Below are positions 37,401 to 46,119 of a stretch of 56,352 nucleotides of DNA, in pieces. The translations under genes were made by a program, and so were the position numbers. The notes under the pieces were generated by a model. The model was not told the DNA's origin and searched no databases. It worked only from the letters and a program-made list of their open reading frames with translations. The DNA comes from an uncultured bacterium (GTDB lineage: Bacteria > Cyanobacteriota > Vampirovibrionia > Gastranaerophilales > Gastranaerophilaceae). Every line of letters starts with the position of its first letter. Positions within the stretch are counted from its first letter, which is position 1. Location of the stretch: contig CADBUZ010000015.1 in assembly GCA_902797985.1 (NCBI GenBank), positions 1 to 56,352 of the forward strand. The letters run 5' to 3'.

Positions 37401-38373
37401 TTCTTGCAACTTCAGAAAAGTCATATTTTAAACAAGATAATTCTTCGCAAGATGTCATTCTTCTTTCCCATAAACAAGGTTTTAACGGACAATTATCATG
37501 TGCCTTTAAAGGAACGACCATATTATTTTGGGGTACTAATTTTTTATCATCGGTTGAACCAAAAAACGGATAAGTTTTTACTCCCATTGCCACAGCTATA
37601 TGCAAAGGAGCTGAGTCAGAACATACAAACTTTTCGGAAGTAGAAATTAATTTTGCAAGATCCGCTAAGTTTTTTGTTTTTCCATAATAATTTTCGAAAT
37701 TTTTAGTTTTCGAATATTCAATTATTTCTTTAATACATTCTTCATCATCTGGCCCGCCTGCAAGAATAACTCTTTTGCCGTACGCTGATAATCTATCAAT
37801 TAACTCTGCCCATTCTTTTGATGTTATGGATTTTATACAGCCTTTTTGTTTACTCATCAGGCTGACTCCAGGGTGAATTAAAACAGTGTTTTGTTGTTTT
37901 TCTTCAGGTTTAATTGATATTTGTGGCAACTCTGTTTTTACGTCTGTTACAGCACTAACTAAATCGTGGTACATTTTCCCTGCATATTGATTTTTGTTTA
38001 AAGGAATAGCCTTTGTCAGTAATTTTCTGCTTAACCATCCGGTATCATAACCATATCTTTTTGGAATAAATGTTAAAAATTCAATTATTGAAATTAAAGG
38101 ACTTCCTCCTGATGAAACAACCATTTGATAGTTGCCAAATATTGCTTTTGTTATAAGATTAAAAATTTCAAAATATCTATTTTTCCCTTTAATATCAACT
38201 AATATAACATCATCAATAATATCAGTTAATTGTTGAATAGACTTGCTTCTTGATTCCAATGCCAATGTAATCTTTGCATTCGGATATTCTTTTTTTAAAG
38301 AAATCAAAGCCGGTAAAAATAAAATCTCATCACCTAAACCGCCAAAATTTATTGTTAAAATTCTCTTAATCAT
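37384..38373 (-). CDS. GT9 (heptosyltransferase-type) glycosyltransferase
   Basis: 329 residues. The family pattern is clear: ILTINFGGLGDEILFLPAL at the start, an HPGV segment near residue 168, VILAGGPDDEE near 203, and FVCSDSAPLHIAVAMGVKTYPFFGSTD near 254, which binds the ADP-heptose-like donor. It adds a sugar to lipopolysaccharide core or a similar glycan, cytoplasmic side. A TATAAT box ends 7 nt before the ATG, and no Shine-Dalgarno sequence is present. Confidence 0.9.
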   Translation of the reverse strand: MIKRILTINFGGLGDEILFLPALISLKKEYPNAKITLALESRSKSIQQLTDIIDDVILVDIKGKNRYFEIFNLITKAIFGNYQMVVSSGGSPLISIIEFLTFIPKRYGYDTGWLSRKLLTKAIPLNKNQYAGKMYHDLVSAVTDVKTELPQISIKPEEKQQNTVLIHPGVSLMSKQKGCIKSITSKEWAELIDRLSAYGKRVILAGGPDDEECIKEIIEYSKTKNFENYYGKTKNLADLAKLISTSEKFVCSDSAPLHIAVAMGVKTYPFFGSTDDKKLVPQNNMVVPLKAHDNCPLKPCLWERRMTSCEELSCLKYDFSEVARIICEE

Positions 38374-38380
38374 AATACAT

Positions 38381-38386
38381 ATTATA
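38381..38386 (-). promoter_or_regulatory. -10 box of the GT9 gene
   Basis: TATAAT on the minus strand, 7 nt upstream of the ATG at 38373, would put the transcription start on the start codon. No clear -35 box is seen, and a terminator hairpin lies immediately upstream. Confidence 0.55.
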
Positions 38387-38396
38387 ATACAAAAAA

Positions 38397-38434
38397 GGCA
38401 GGATTAAATTTGTTGTATTTGATTTAATCCTGCC
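38397..38434 (-). terminator. Terminator of the 64-residue gene
   Basis: Perfect arms GGCAGGATTAAAT/ATTTAATCCTGCC with a 12-nt loop, followed on the minus strand by six T. It lies 20 bp after the stop of the small gene. Confidence 0.9.
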
Positions 38435-38453
38435 TAATTATAAACTTTATTTA

Positions 38454-38648
38454 TTATATTTCATATTCTAGGTTATGCGCTAAAGGAACATCATCTACAT
38501 CATATTTAAAATAATCCAATGTAACTTTATCTTTTTTGGGGTTAAAGAGTTCTTTATCTCTGAAAAAATCTGGTAATTCACCTTTTTTAACTCTATCAAT
38601 TTTGATTTTAGGTGTTTTTGCAGTAAAACAAATTGGATTAACGTTCAT
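38454..38648 (-). CDS. Small 64-residue protein with ICFTAK motif
   Basis: A short but probably real gene: GGAGG lies 8 nt before the ATG and a strong terminator follows the stop. The protein is polar, with a basic first half and an acidic second half and no membrane segment. Residues 6-11, ICFTAK, resemble the F-T-G-K motif in larger neighbours. No family recognised. Confidence 0.7.
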   Translation of the reverse strand: MNVNPICFTAKTPKIKIDRVKKGELPDFFRDKELFNPKKDKVTLDYFKYDVDDVPLAHNLEYEI

Positions 38649-38787
38649 ATTAAATACCTCCGATGTCGATTATATAACATATGAAAATATATTTTTGCTA
38701 GTTTAGGAATATTCTTGACATAATTATTTACATTTCCAAAAATCCTATATTTATGATATAATCTAAAAAAAAGACTAGGGGTGAGCG

Positions 38788-39753
38788 ATGGTGATTATAG
38801 ACAGAACAAAAAAACGTGCAGTTAGAGAAGCTTTTGGTAAAGCTCTTGCAGATATTGGTCGTGAAAACAATAATATAGTTGCATTGGATGCAGATTTGTC
38901 ATCATCAACCCAAACAAAATTATTTGCAAAAGAATTTCCCGAAAGATTTTTTGATGTAGGAATTGCAGAACAAAACTTAATTGATACAGCGGCAGGTCTT
39001 GCAGCCACAGGGAAAATTCCTTTTGCTGCAACTTTTGCAGTTTTTGCAACGGGAAGAACTTATGACCAAATTAGAAATACGGTATGTTATTCTAATTTCA
39101 ATGTTAAAATTGTCGGAACCCATGGCGGGGTGACGGTAGGTGAAGACGGTGCTACTCACCAAGCATTAGAGGATGTGGCACTTATGTCTAATTTGCCAAA
39201 TATGACGGTTATTGTTCCTGCTGACTATGCAGAAACATATTCAGCTGTTAAGTATGCGGCAGAACACGATGGACCTTTTTATATTCGTGTCGCAAGAGCT
39301 AGTTTGCCTGATGTTTTTGAAGAAAATTATGAAATTTCTCCAAAAGCTAAATTCATGAAAATAGGTTCTGATGTTACCGTCATAACAAATGGCGAAACAT
39401 TACAGGAATGTATAGAAGCTTCTGATGAATTACAAAACATGGGAATTGATGTAGAGCTTATACATATGCCTTTTGTCAAACCATTTGACAAAGAATCCGT
39501 TATAAAATCAGCGAGAAAAACAGGATTGGTTGTTACGGTTGAAAATCATTCTATTAAAGGTGCTTTAGGTAGTGCAGTATGTGAAACATTATCCGAAGCC
39601 CTTCCTACAAAAGTTGTAAGATTAGGTGTTAATGATTCTTTTGGAATGAGCGGAACAGCTTCTGAGCTTATGGCTCATTTTGGATTAGATTCAAAAAGTT
39701 TGGTTAAGAAAATAGTAGAGATAAAAAATGATACAGTTAAGAGCAGTTACTAA
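38788..39753 (+). CDS. Transketolase C-terminal subunit
   Basis: 321 residues covering the pyrimidine-binding and C-terminal domains of transketolase: VALDADLSSST near residue 30, FFDVGIAEQNLIDTAAGLA (54-72) with the catalytic glutamate that activates thiamine diphosphate, and GTHGGVTVGEDGATHQ near 110. The N-terminal subunit that normally lies just upstream is absent, and the upstream gene is on the other strand. AGGGGTGAG lies before the ATG. It overlaps ftsE by 26 bp. Confidence 0.9.
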   Translation: MVIIDRTKKRAVREAFGKALADIGRENNNIVALDADLSSSTQTKLFAKEFPERFFDVGIAEQNLIDTAAGLAATGKIPFAATFAVFATGRTYDQIRNTVCYSNFNVKIVGTHGGVTVGEDGATHQALEDVALMSNLPNMTVIVPADYAETYSAVKYAAEHDGPFYIRVARASLPDVFEENYEISPKAKFMKIGSDVTVITNGETLQECIEASDELQNMGIDVELIHMPFVKPFDKESVIKSARKTGLVVTVENHSIKGALGSAVCETLSEALPTKVVRLGVNDSFGMSGTASELMAHFGLDSKSLVKKIVEIKNDTVKSSY

Positions 39754-40402
39754 AAAATATAAAAATAATTACGCATTGAAAAATGTGAATCTTGATATAA
39801 TGTCCGGGGAATTTGTATTTGTAACAGGAGCTTCAGGCGCAGGGAAATCTACGCTTATGAAGTTGTTATACAAAGAAGAAACTCCTACGAGCGGAACAGT
39901 TTTAATCGGTGGAATAAATATAGCAAATTTACCATCAGACAAAGTTCCAAATTTAAGACGATGCATGGGAATAGTTTTCCAAGATTATAAACTTTTACCA
40001 AACATTTCAGTTTATGACAATGTTGCATATGTTGTGCGAACTTTGGGTATGAGTACAAAAGAAATTAGTACTCGTGTAATAGGGGCATTAAAGGTAGTAG
40101 GACTTTTAGAAAAAAGAAATTCAAAACCTACGGAATTGTCAGGTGGTGAACAACAAAGAGTTAGTATTGCAAGAGCAATTGTAAACGGCCCGCCTTTATT
40201 GATTGCAGATGAACCTACCGGAAATCTGGATCCTAAAAACTCGTTAGAAATTATGCAAATATTGGATCAGATTAACCAAAGAGGAATTACGGTAATCGTA
40301 TCAACTCATGATAAGAGTATGGTTAATTACTTTAGAAAAAGAGTTTTGACGCTTGATAGCGGAGAAATTATCAGAGATGTACAGGCAGGTACTTATGAGT
40401 AG
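39728..40402 (+). CDS. ftsE: Cell-division ABC transporter ATPase FtsE
   Basis: 224 residues. Walker A GASGAGKST (34-42), Q-loop in VFQDYKLLPN, signature LSGGEQQR near 138 and Walker B LLIADEPTGNLDP are intact. With FtsX it forms the inner-membrane complex that controls peptidoglycan hydrolases at the septum. The start overlaps the transketolase gene by 26 bp, and the stop overlaps the ftsX start. Confidence 0.95.
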   Translation: MIQLRAVTKKYKNNYALKNVNLDIMSGEFVFVTGASGAGKSTLMKLLYKEETPTSGTVLIGGINIANLPSDKVPNLRRCMGIVFQDYKLLPNISVYDNVAYVVRTLGMSTKEISTRVIGALKVVGLLEKRNSKPTELSGGEQQRVSIARAIVNGPPLLIADEPTGNLDPKNSLEIMQILDQINQRGITVIVSTHDKSMVNYFRKRVLTLDSGEIIRDVQAGTYE

Positions 40403-41300
40403 AAAACAAAGAATAAAAAATCAATTAAAAGAACATATGCCAAAAGATTGGCTCACGGATATAAGAATAGTATATAGAATTACAATGGAAGCTGTTAATG
40501 ATATAAAAAGAACAGGTTTTATGAATATTGTAATTATAACGACAATGGCAGCGATATTGTCAATATTTGGGGCATTATTTCGTTCCACAATTTCAATGTC
40601 ACAATTTGCAAACGAATTAGGTTCAATATTGGAAGTTTCTGCATACTTAAAGCCTAGTGCTCCGGCAAAAGCTGTCGCAGATAATTTCGCAAAAATAGCA
40701 CACGTTACTTCTGTTCGGGTTCATCCAAAAGAACAAGGGTGGAGAGATTTGAGCAAAGTTATGGACTTGCCAAATATTAATAATCCATTGCCGGATACAT
40801 TAAGAATAAAGGTTGACGATTTAAATTATATAGACAGTGTTATAAATACGGTTAAGAAAAGCACTTATGTAGAAAGCACGAATTATCCTGAAACGTTGGC
40901 GAAACGGCTTCAGTTGATTATTCATGTTGTCAATACAACGACAATAGTGGTTACGCTTATTGTTGCAATGTTAACAATTACAATAATAAATAACACTATT
41001 CAACTGGTAATTCAATCGAGAAAAGAAGAAATAGAAATAATGAGATTAATGGGTGTTAGTAACTGGTATATACGGATTCCATTAGTTTTGCAAGGAGCAT
41101 TTTATGGATTAGCAGGAGGATTAATATCCCTTGTGCCACTGCATTTTGTTCAGACAATGCTTGGAAAAGTAAACACCTTTTTCTTGATACCTAATCCTCT
41201 TATGGCTGAAGGAATGGTTGTTTTGACATTATTGTGTGTTGGAACTGCTTTTGGTGCTTTAGGAAGCCTTTTATCAATAAAAAAACACTTGCAAGTATAG
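40395..41300 (+). CDS. ftsX: Cell-division protein FtsX
   Basis: 302 residues with four membrane segments. The first is near residue 37, followed by an extracytoplasmic domain (about 60-165) and three helices near the C-terminus. SRKEEIEIMRLMGVSNWYIR near 210 is the typical FtsX/MacB-like coupling region. The ATG at 40395 overlaps the ftsE stop and has GGCAGGT upstream. An upstream TTG in the same frame is unlikely. Confidence 0.93.
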   Translation: MSRKQRIKNQLKEHMPKDWLTDIRIVYRITMEAVNDIKRTGFMNIVIITTMAAILSIFGALFRSTISMSQFANELGSILEVSAYLKPSAPAKAVADNFAKIAHVTSVRVHPKEQGWRDLSKVMDLPNINNPLPDTLRIKVDDLNYIDSVINTVKKSTYVESTNYPETLAKRLQLIIHVVNTTTIVVTLIVAMLTITIINNTIQLVIQSRKEEIEIMRLMGVSNWYIRIPLVLQGAFYGLAGGLISLVPLHFVQTMLGKVNTFFLIPNPLMAEGMVVLTLLCVGTAFGALGSLLSIKKHLQV

Positions 41301-41335
41301 GTTTGTATATATAAGGTAAATGGAGGTAGTTTACT

Positions 41336-41875
41336 ATGTTGAGTGCCGAGAATTCTGTGTTGTTCATAATTGATGTTCAAGATAGATTAGTTGGAATGCT
41401 AAAAAATAGTGAAGAAATATCTAAGAATAACGCAATATTAGCTAAAACAGCGCAAATATTAAATCTTCCCATAATTATATCTGAGCAATATCCTAAGGGG
41501 TTAGGCTCAACTATTTTTGAATTGCAGGGTGCGGTTACCCCAAATAATGTATATGAAAAAACAAGTTTTTCTGCGTTGAGAACAGACGAAATTAAATCAA
41601 AGCTTCTTGAATTGGGAAGAAAAAAAGTTATATTAACGGGTATTGAAACTCATATATGCGTATACCAAACAGCAAGAGAATTGTTAGAGGAAGGATATGA
41701 AGTATATGTGGTAAAAAATGCTACTTCAAGTAGAAAATCAAAAGATTACAGAACAGCTTTGGATTTGATGAAAGACTACGGTGCAAAACTTACTTGCGTT
41801 GAAACGGTTTTATTTGAGTTATTAGGTTCTTCAAAACACCCTAAATTTAAAGAGATACAAGCTTTGATAAAATAG
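41336..41875 (+). CDS. Isochorismatase-family hydrolase
   Basis: 179 residues, one alpha/beta domain. The catalytic D is in LFIIDVQDRLVG (D14), K appears in VYEKTSFSA near 79, and the nucleophile cysteine lies in TGIETHICVYQTARE (about residue 110). Family members include nicotinamidases and related amide hydrolases. The C-terminus SSKHPKFKEIQALIK fits the YcaC-type subgroup. A strong GGAGG lies before the ATG. Confidence 0.88.
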   Translation: MLSAENSVLFIIDVQDRLVGMLKNSEEISKNNAILAKTAQILNLPIIISEQYPKGLGSTIFELQGAVTPNNVYEKTSFSALRTDEIKSKLLELGRKKVILTGIETHICVYQTARELLEEGYEVYVVKNATSSRKSKDYRTALDLMKDYGAKLTCVETVLFELLGSSKHPKFKEIQALIK

Positions 41876-41986
41876 TATTCTCTTTTTATCTGATTTTTCA
41901 CTTAAAACTCCTTAACACTCTGACAAAACATAAGTTTTATGATAAAATATCTATAACAAAGTAGACTTTTATTGGGATATGGTGAA

Positions 41987-44308
41987 ATGGCAAAATTAGA
42001 AAATCAAGAGAGTATGTTAGAGAAGTTTGAAGAAATAAAAGAGTTAGTATCTGATATAAAAAACACTATGATGAACGGTGATGATTGTAATAATCAGCTT
42101 TATTCAATTATACAGTCATTAGATAGTGTTGCTACAAGCATAACAAAGCTTGAGGAAGAAAGTTCAAAACCGACTGATGAATATACTATTCTTCAAACAA
42201 ATATTCTTGAGGTTAAAAAAGAATTGTCTAATATGAATAAAAATGTTGACGAGGTTTTTAACCAAGATTTAAAAGCTCTTGTATCTAAATTGACAGAAAA
42301 AGTAAACAGACTTGAGATTTTAACTAACAACGCAGGTATTGATCAGCAAGTTATTATGAATATAACCGGTCAAGTGGAGCAAAATCTATCATTGTCATTA
42401 AGCCATACTACAGAAACCCTAAATGATAATATGAAAGAATGTGTTGACTATATTGACAAATCCGTAAAGGCTGTATCTGCAGATGCTGTTCAACACATAT
42501 CAGACGATTTAACCATATTGGGTACTACTGTTGAAAAAACTACAGATAACCTGAGAAGAAGTATTATAGATATCTTTACCAGAATACAGGAATCTGTAGA
42601 AGGTGGTGTGCCAGTATCAGGAAATACTCAAGAACCTGTTGATACCAAGAATTTCGATGATAATTTTGAAATGTTAAAAAATGGTATCTATAATTTGAAT
42701 AAAAATACCGAACAAAGAATTACAAAGCTAAATCAAATAGTAGAAGAGTTGGATATTTTTAACAAGTTGGAAGCTTTCTCCAGACTAAAAGACTTGCCTG
42801 CTATTGGTGATTTGAAACATTCTTTACAAGGTAATCTTAATAAAATTGTTGATGAATATTCTTACACTCTTCAAACATCTCAAAACAGAGATGAGTTAAA
42901 TAAAGCAACCCAAATGTTTAGAAAAGATGTGTATAATTCTATCGTAACAATGTTGGGTAACGTATCGGAATTTTTACTTGAAAATGAAGAACAAGAAAAA
43001 AATGAAATAGATGAAAAATTAGAAGAACAAAGAGCACAGTTCAAAAGTGTATTAGAAAAAATTGATGAACTAACATCTGCTACTGAATTAAATAATTCGG
43101 GATACAACAATATCCAAATCGAATTAAAAGATATTAGAGAACGCAGTAATAATATAACAGAATTTTTAGAAGATTACGCTAAAAAATCAAATGCAAAAAA
43201 GGCTTCAGTAGAAGATTCTATTAACGAAATAAAAACAAGTGTTGAAGAAATTCAAGCCGGCAGAGATGCTCTAAGAAATCAAACAACTGAAATAGGCGAA
43301 GTTGTTAGAGAATGTGCTAAAAGTATTATCGAAAGTTCTGAACCTGACAGACACAACATAAAAGATATGTTATCTGATATAAAGAAAAATATTTCTATCT
43401 TACAGTCCGGTGATGAGGAAACTGATTATACATATAGTATGCAAGATATTGAATCAGATGTTGCAAAGATTAGAATATATCTTAATGAATTAACACAAAA
43501 TGGTGTATCAGTTAATTCTGATGAATTTACTGAAGAATTAAACAGTATTGTTGTTATGGTTGATTCAATGAAACAACAACTGAATAAGATTGATGAATGT
43601 GATTTGTCTGATACAATGTCAAAAATGAAAGAAGACATAACAAGTATAAGCACCCGTGTAAATAAACTTCTTTTAACTTCTGACAATTCATACAATATGA
43701 TAGATAGCGCTTTAAAGGAATTTAAAGTTTTATCTGAAGAAATTGATGTTCAGATAAAAACGATGGCAAATTCTAATAAATTCAAAAATCTGGAAGATAG
43801 TATGACATCTGTAAAAACAGCTTTAGCAGAAAGTAATAATTATAATAGTATTATTAATCAATCATTAATTATGCTTGCTGAATGGGTTGATAATGCAGGT
43901 GAAACTATTACAAATATTTATGAAAAGCAATCAAAGCTTGATTCTATTGATGAATTAAAACAATTGATAAATGATGCAAAATCAGCAATAGCAGAAAGCT
44001 CAGATAATGTGATAGATTCTGTAAGAACTCTTTTAGAAGAAACAAATACTCTTGTAAAAGGTTTAGAACCTGCAGATTATAGTGAAACATTAAATGTTCT
44101 CGACGGAAAACTTGCAGAACAAAATGTTTTAATAGAAAAACAAGAAGAACGAATTAATAAGCTTGATGAAAAATTAAGTACAATACTCGAATTTTTAGCA
44201 AAAAATGATACAAGTGAATTATCTTCCAAAATGGACGATATTGATGCTAAAATGGATAAACTAAACAAAAGTATTGAAAAATTGACAGCATATGTGAATG
44301 AAGATTAA
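41987..44308 (+). CDS. Long coiled-coil protein
   Basis: 773 residues, highly acidic and polar, without membrane segments or cysteine-rich motifs. Heptad patterns run through most of the length (for example MLEKFEEIKELVSDIK at the start and IDAKMDKLNKSIEKLTAYV at the end), broken by short non-helical linkers. It is probably a rod-like structural or scaffolding protein. I do not recognise a family. The ATG at 41987 is preferred to a TTG at 41972. Confidence 0.7.
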   Translation: MAKLENQESMLEKFEEIKELVSDIKNTMMNGDDCNNQLYSIIQSLDSVATSITKLEEESSKPTDEYTILQTNILEVKKELSNMNKNVDEVFNQDLKALVSKLTEKVNRLEILTNNAGIDQQVIMNITGQVEQNLSLSLSHTTETLNDNMKECVDYIDKSVKAVSADAVQHISDDLTILGTTVEKTTDNLRRSIIDIFTRIQESVEGGVPVSGNTQEPVDTKNFDDNFEMLKNGIYNLNKNTEQRITKLNQIVEELDIFNKLEAFSRLKDLPAIGDLKHSLQGNLNKIVDEYSYTLQTSQNRDELNKATQMFRKDVYNSIVTMLGNVSEFLLENEEQEKNEIDEKLEEQRAQFKSVLEKIDELTSATELNNSGYNNIQIELKDIRERSNNITEFLEDYAKKSNAKKASVEDSINEIKTSVEEIQAGRDALRNQTTEIGEVVRECAKSIIESSEPDRHNIKDMLSDIKKNISILQSGDEETDYTYSMQDIESDVAKIRIYLNELTQNGVSVNSDEFTEELNSIVVMVDSMKQQLNKIDECDLSDTMSKMKEDITSISTRVNKLLLTSDNSYNMIDSALKEFKVLSEEIDVQIKTMANSNKFKNLEDSMTSVKTALAESNNYNSIINQSLIMLAEWVDNAGETITNIYEKQSKLDSIDELKQLINDAKSAIAESSDNVIDSVRTLLEETNTLVKGLEPADYSETLNVLDGKLAEQNVLIEKQEERINKLDEKLSTILEFLAKNDTSELSSKMDDIDAKMDKLNKSIEKLTAYVNED

Positions 44309-44343
44309 TATTCGTTTAATATATAATGTAGAATATTCCAATT

Positions 44344-45732
44344 ATGACAAAGATAAAAATAAAAACTGAATTAGAAAGAATATTGCCGAAAAAAAATATT
44401 TTATCGGCAATCGAGGAATGTTATGTATATTCTCAAGATGGGACTAATGGACTTGATTCGCCTAAATTACCTGACGTAATAGTTTTTCCTGAAACAATAG
44501 AAGAAGTTCAGTCAATAATGAAGTTTGCAAATGCTCATAAAGTACCTGTGATTGCAAGAGGTGCAGGTACAAATCTTGTAGGAGCATGTATTCCAATGCG
44601 AGGTGGAATAGTTATAAATTTTACCAAAATGAACAAGATTATAGATATAAATAAAACTAATATGACAGCAAAAGTTCAACCGGGAGTGATTGTAGGAGAA
44701 TTACAAAATCGAGTAAGTGAACAAGGGTTATTCTTCCCGCCTGATCCATCAAATTTAAAAGTATCAACAATTGGAGGTGCAATTGCTCAATCTGCGGGTG
44801 GACCTAAGACTTTTAAGTATGGAACAACAAAAGATTACATCTTAGCTTTAAAAGTCGTTTTAGCTGATGGAACAATATTAGAGTGCGGAACGAATACAAT
44901 AAAAAATGCTACCGGATATCATTTAGAACAATTATTTATCGGAAGTGAAGGAACTTTAGGAATTGTTGTTGAAGCAACTTTGAAGCTTATTCCAAAACCT
45001 GAGTCAACTAAGGTTGTAATGGCATATTTTGATGATATTGATAGTGCAACAGCTTCTGTTACAAATATGATAGACTCAAATATTTATCCTTCGACAATTG
45101 ATTTTATGAACAATAATACTCTAAAAACAGTTGAAAAATTTTATCCTGCCGGTTTGTTAACAGATAAAGAAGCTGCTCTTATTATTGAAATTGATGGATT
45201 TGAATCGTCTTTTGACACTCAAATATCAAGATTAAAAAATGTTTTAATCACTACAGGAGCATCAAATATTGTTATATCTCAAACAAAAGAAGAACAAGAA
45301 AAAATTTGGACAGCAAGACGTGCGTCATTTGCAGCAACTGCAAAGTTAAAGCCTGATGTTGTTACAAATGATGTAATTGTACCGAGAGAAAATATATCAG
45401 CGCTCGTAAAGGGGATAAATTCTATCTGTGAAAAATATGGTCTTATTATTTGTATTGTCGGTCATATCGGAGATGGAAATATTCATCCGCAAATAGCTTT
45501 AGATTTGAATAATAAAGAAGAAGTTCGTGCTTATGAAAATGCAAAAAAAGAGCTTTATGATTTGACCTTAAATTTGGGAGGAACTTTGTCTGCTGAGCAC
45601 GGAATCGGATTAGACAAAAAAGCCTTTCTTGCTAATGCAATTCCAGCTGAAACTTTAGATTACATGAAAAAAATGAAGATGGTTTTTGATCCAAATAATA
45701 TTTTAAATCCTGAAAAAATATTTGATATTTAG
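44344..45732 (+). CDS. glcD: FAD-linked oxidase, GlcD/D-lactate dehydrogenase type
   Basis: 462 residues. The FAD-binding PCMH domain has VIARGAGTNLVGA near residue 70, FPPDPSN near 136 and SAGGPKTFKYGTTKDY near 152. The C-terminal half has GHIGDGNIHPQ near 378 and GGTLSAEHGIG near 416, typical of the family. It oxidises a 2-hydroxy acid such as glycolate or D-lactate, with electrons probably going to a membrane acceptor. Iron-sulfur partner subunits are absent here. No Shine-Dalgarno sequence precedes the ATG. Confidence 0.9.
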   Translation: MTKIKIKTELERILPKKNILSAIEECYVYSQDGTNGLDSPKLPDVIVFPETIEEVQSIMKFANAHKVPVIARGAGTNLVGACIPMRGGIVINFTKMNKIIDINKTNMTAKVQPGVIVGELQNRVSEQGLFFPPDPSNLKVSTIGGAIAQSAGGPKTFKYGTTKDYILALKVVLADGTILECGTNTIKNATGYHLEQLFIGSEGTLGIVVEATLKLIPKPESTKVVMAYFDDIDSATASVTNMIDSNIYPSTIDFMNNNTLKTVEKFYPAGLLTDKEAALIIEIDGFESSFDTQISRLKNVLITTGASNIVISQTKEEQEKIWTARRASFAATAKLKPDVVTNDVIVPRENISALVKGINSICEKYGLIICIVGHIGDGNIHPQIALDLNNKEEVRAYENAKKELYDLTLNLGGTLSAEHGIGLDKKAFLANAIPAETLDYMKKMKMVFDPNNILNPEKIFDI

Positions 45733-45801
45733 ATTACAGACTTTCAACTTTTTTATTTTCAATTTATAATATACGTATAATAATAAAGATAGGAGCTAAT
45801 A

Positions 45802-46119
45802 ATGGATGCTATAGTTATATATTGTACAGTGCCTGATAAACGAGTAGCAAAAGAAATATCAAAATATTTAATTAAACATCGTTTGGCTGCTTGTGTCAGC
45901 TCTATGGACAGAGTTGAATCTGTATTTTCTTGGGATGGAGAAATAGCAAAAGAAAAAGAAGTACTATTAACGATTAAAACGGTACGAGTTAATTTTGAAA
46001 AAATAAAAGTTTTAATCTCTGAACTTCATCCATACCAAGTTCCTGAAATTATAGCTGTTCCGATTGTAGATTGCAGTAAAGAGTATCTCCAATGGCTTGT
46101 TCACGAAACGAAACACTAA
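45802..46119 (+). CDS. cutA: Divalent-cation tolerance protein CutA
   Basis: 105 residues, the normal size. The signature LAACVSSMDRVESVFSWDGEI (about 31-51) and HPYQVPEII near 79 are complete. CutA1 forms small trimers similar to PII. Its link to copper tolerance is historical, and its function is still unsettled. AGGAG precedes the ATG. The 3' end overlaps the next gene by 28 bp. Confidence 0.95.
   Translation: MDAIVIYCTVPDKRVAKEISKYLIKHRLAACVSSMDRVESVFSWDGEIAKEKEVLLTIKTVRVNFEKIKVLISELHPYQVPEIIAVPIVDCSKEYLQWLVHETKH

Noticed and set aside
38715..38762. TTGACA and TATAAT as a promoter for the transketolase gene
   Set aside because: The two boxes are 36 bp apart, too far to act together.
44700..44720. 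Second flavoprotein subunit genes (glcE/glcF) next to the GlcD-like gene
   Set aside because: The genes on both sides encode a coiled-coil protein and CutA. No partner subunit is present.
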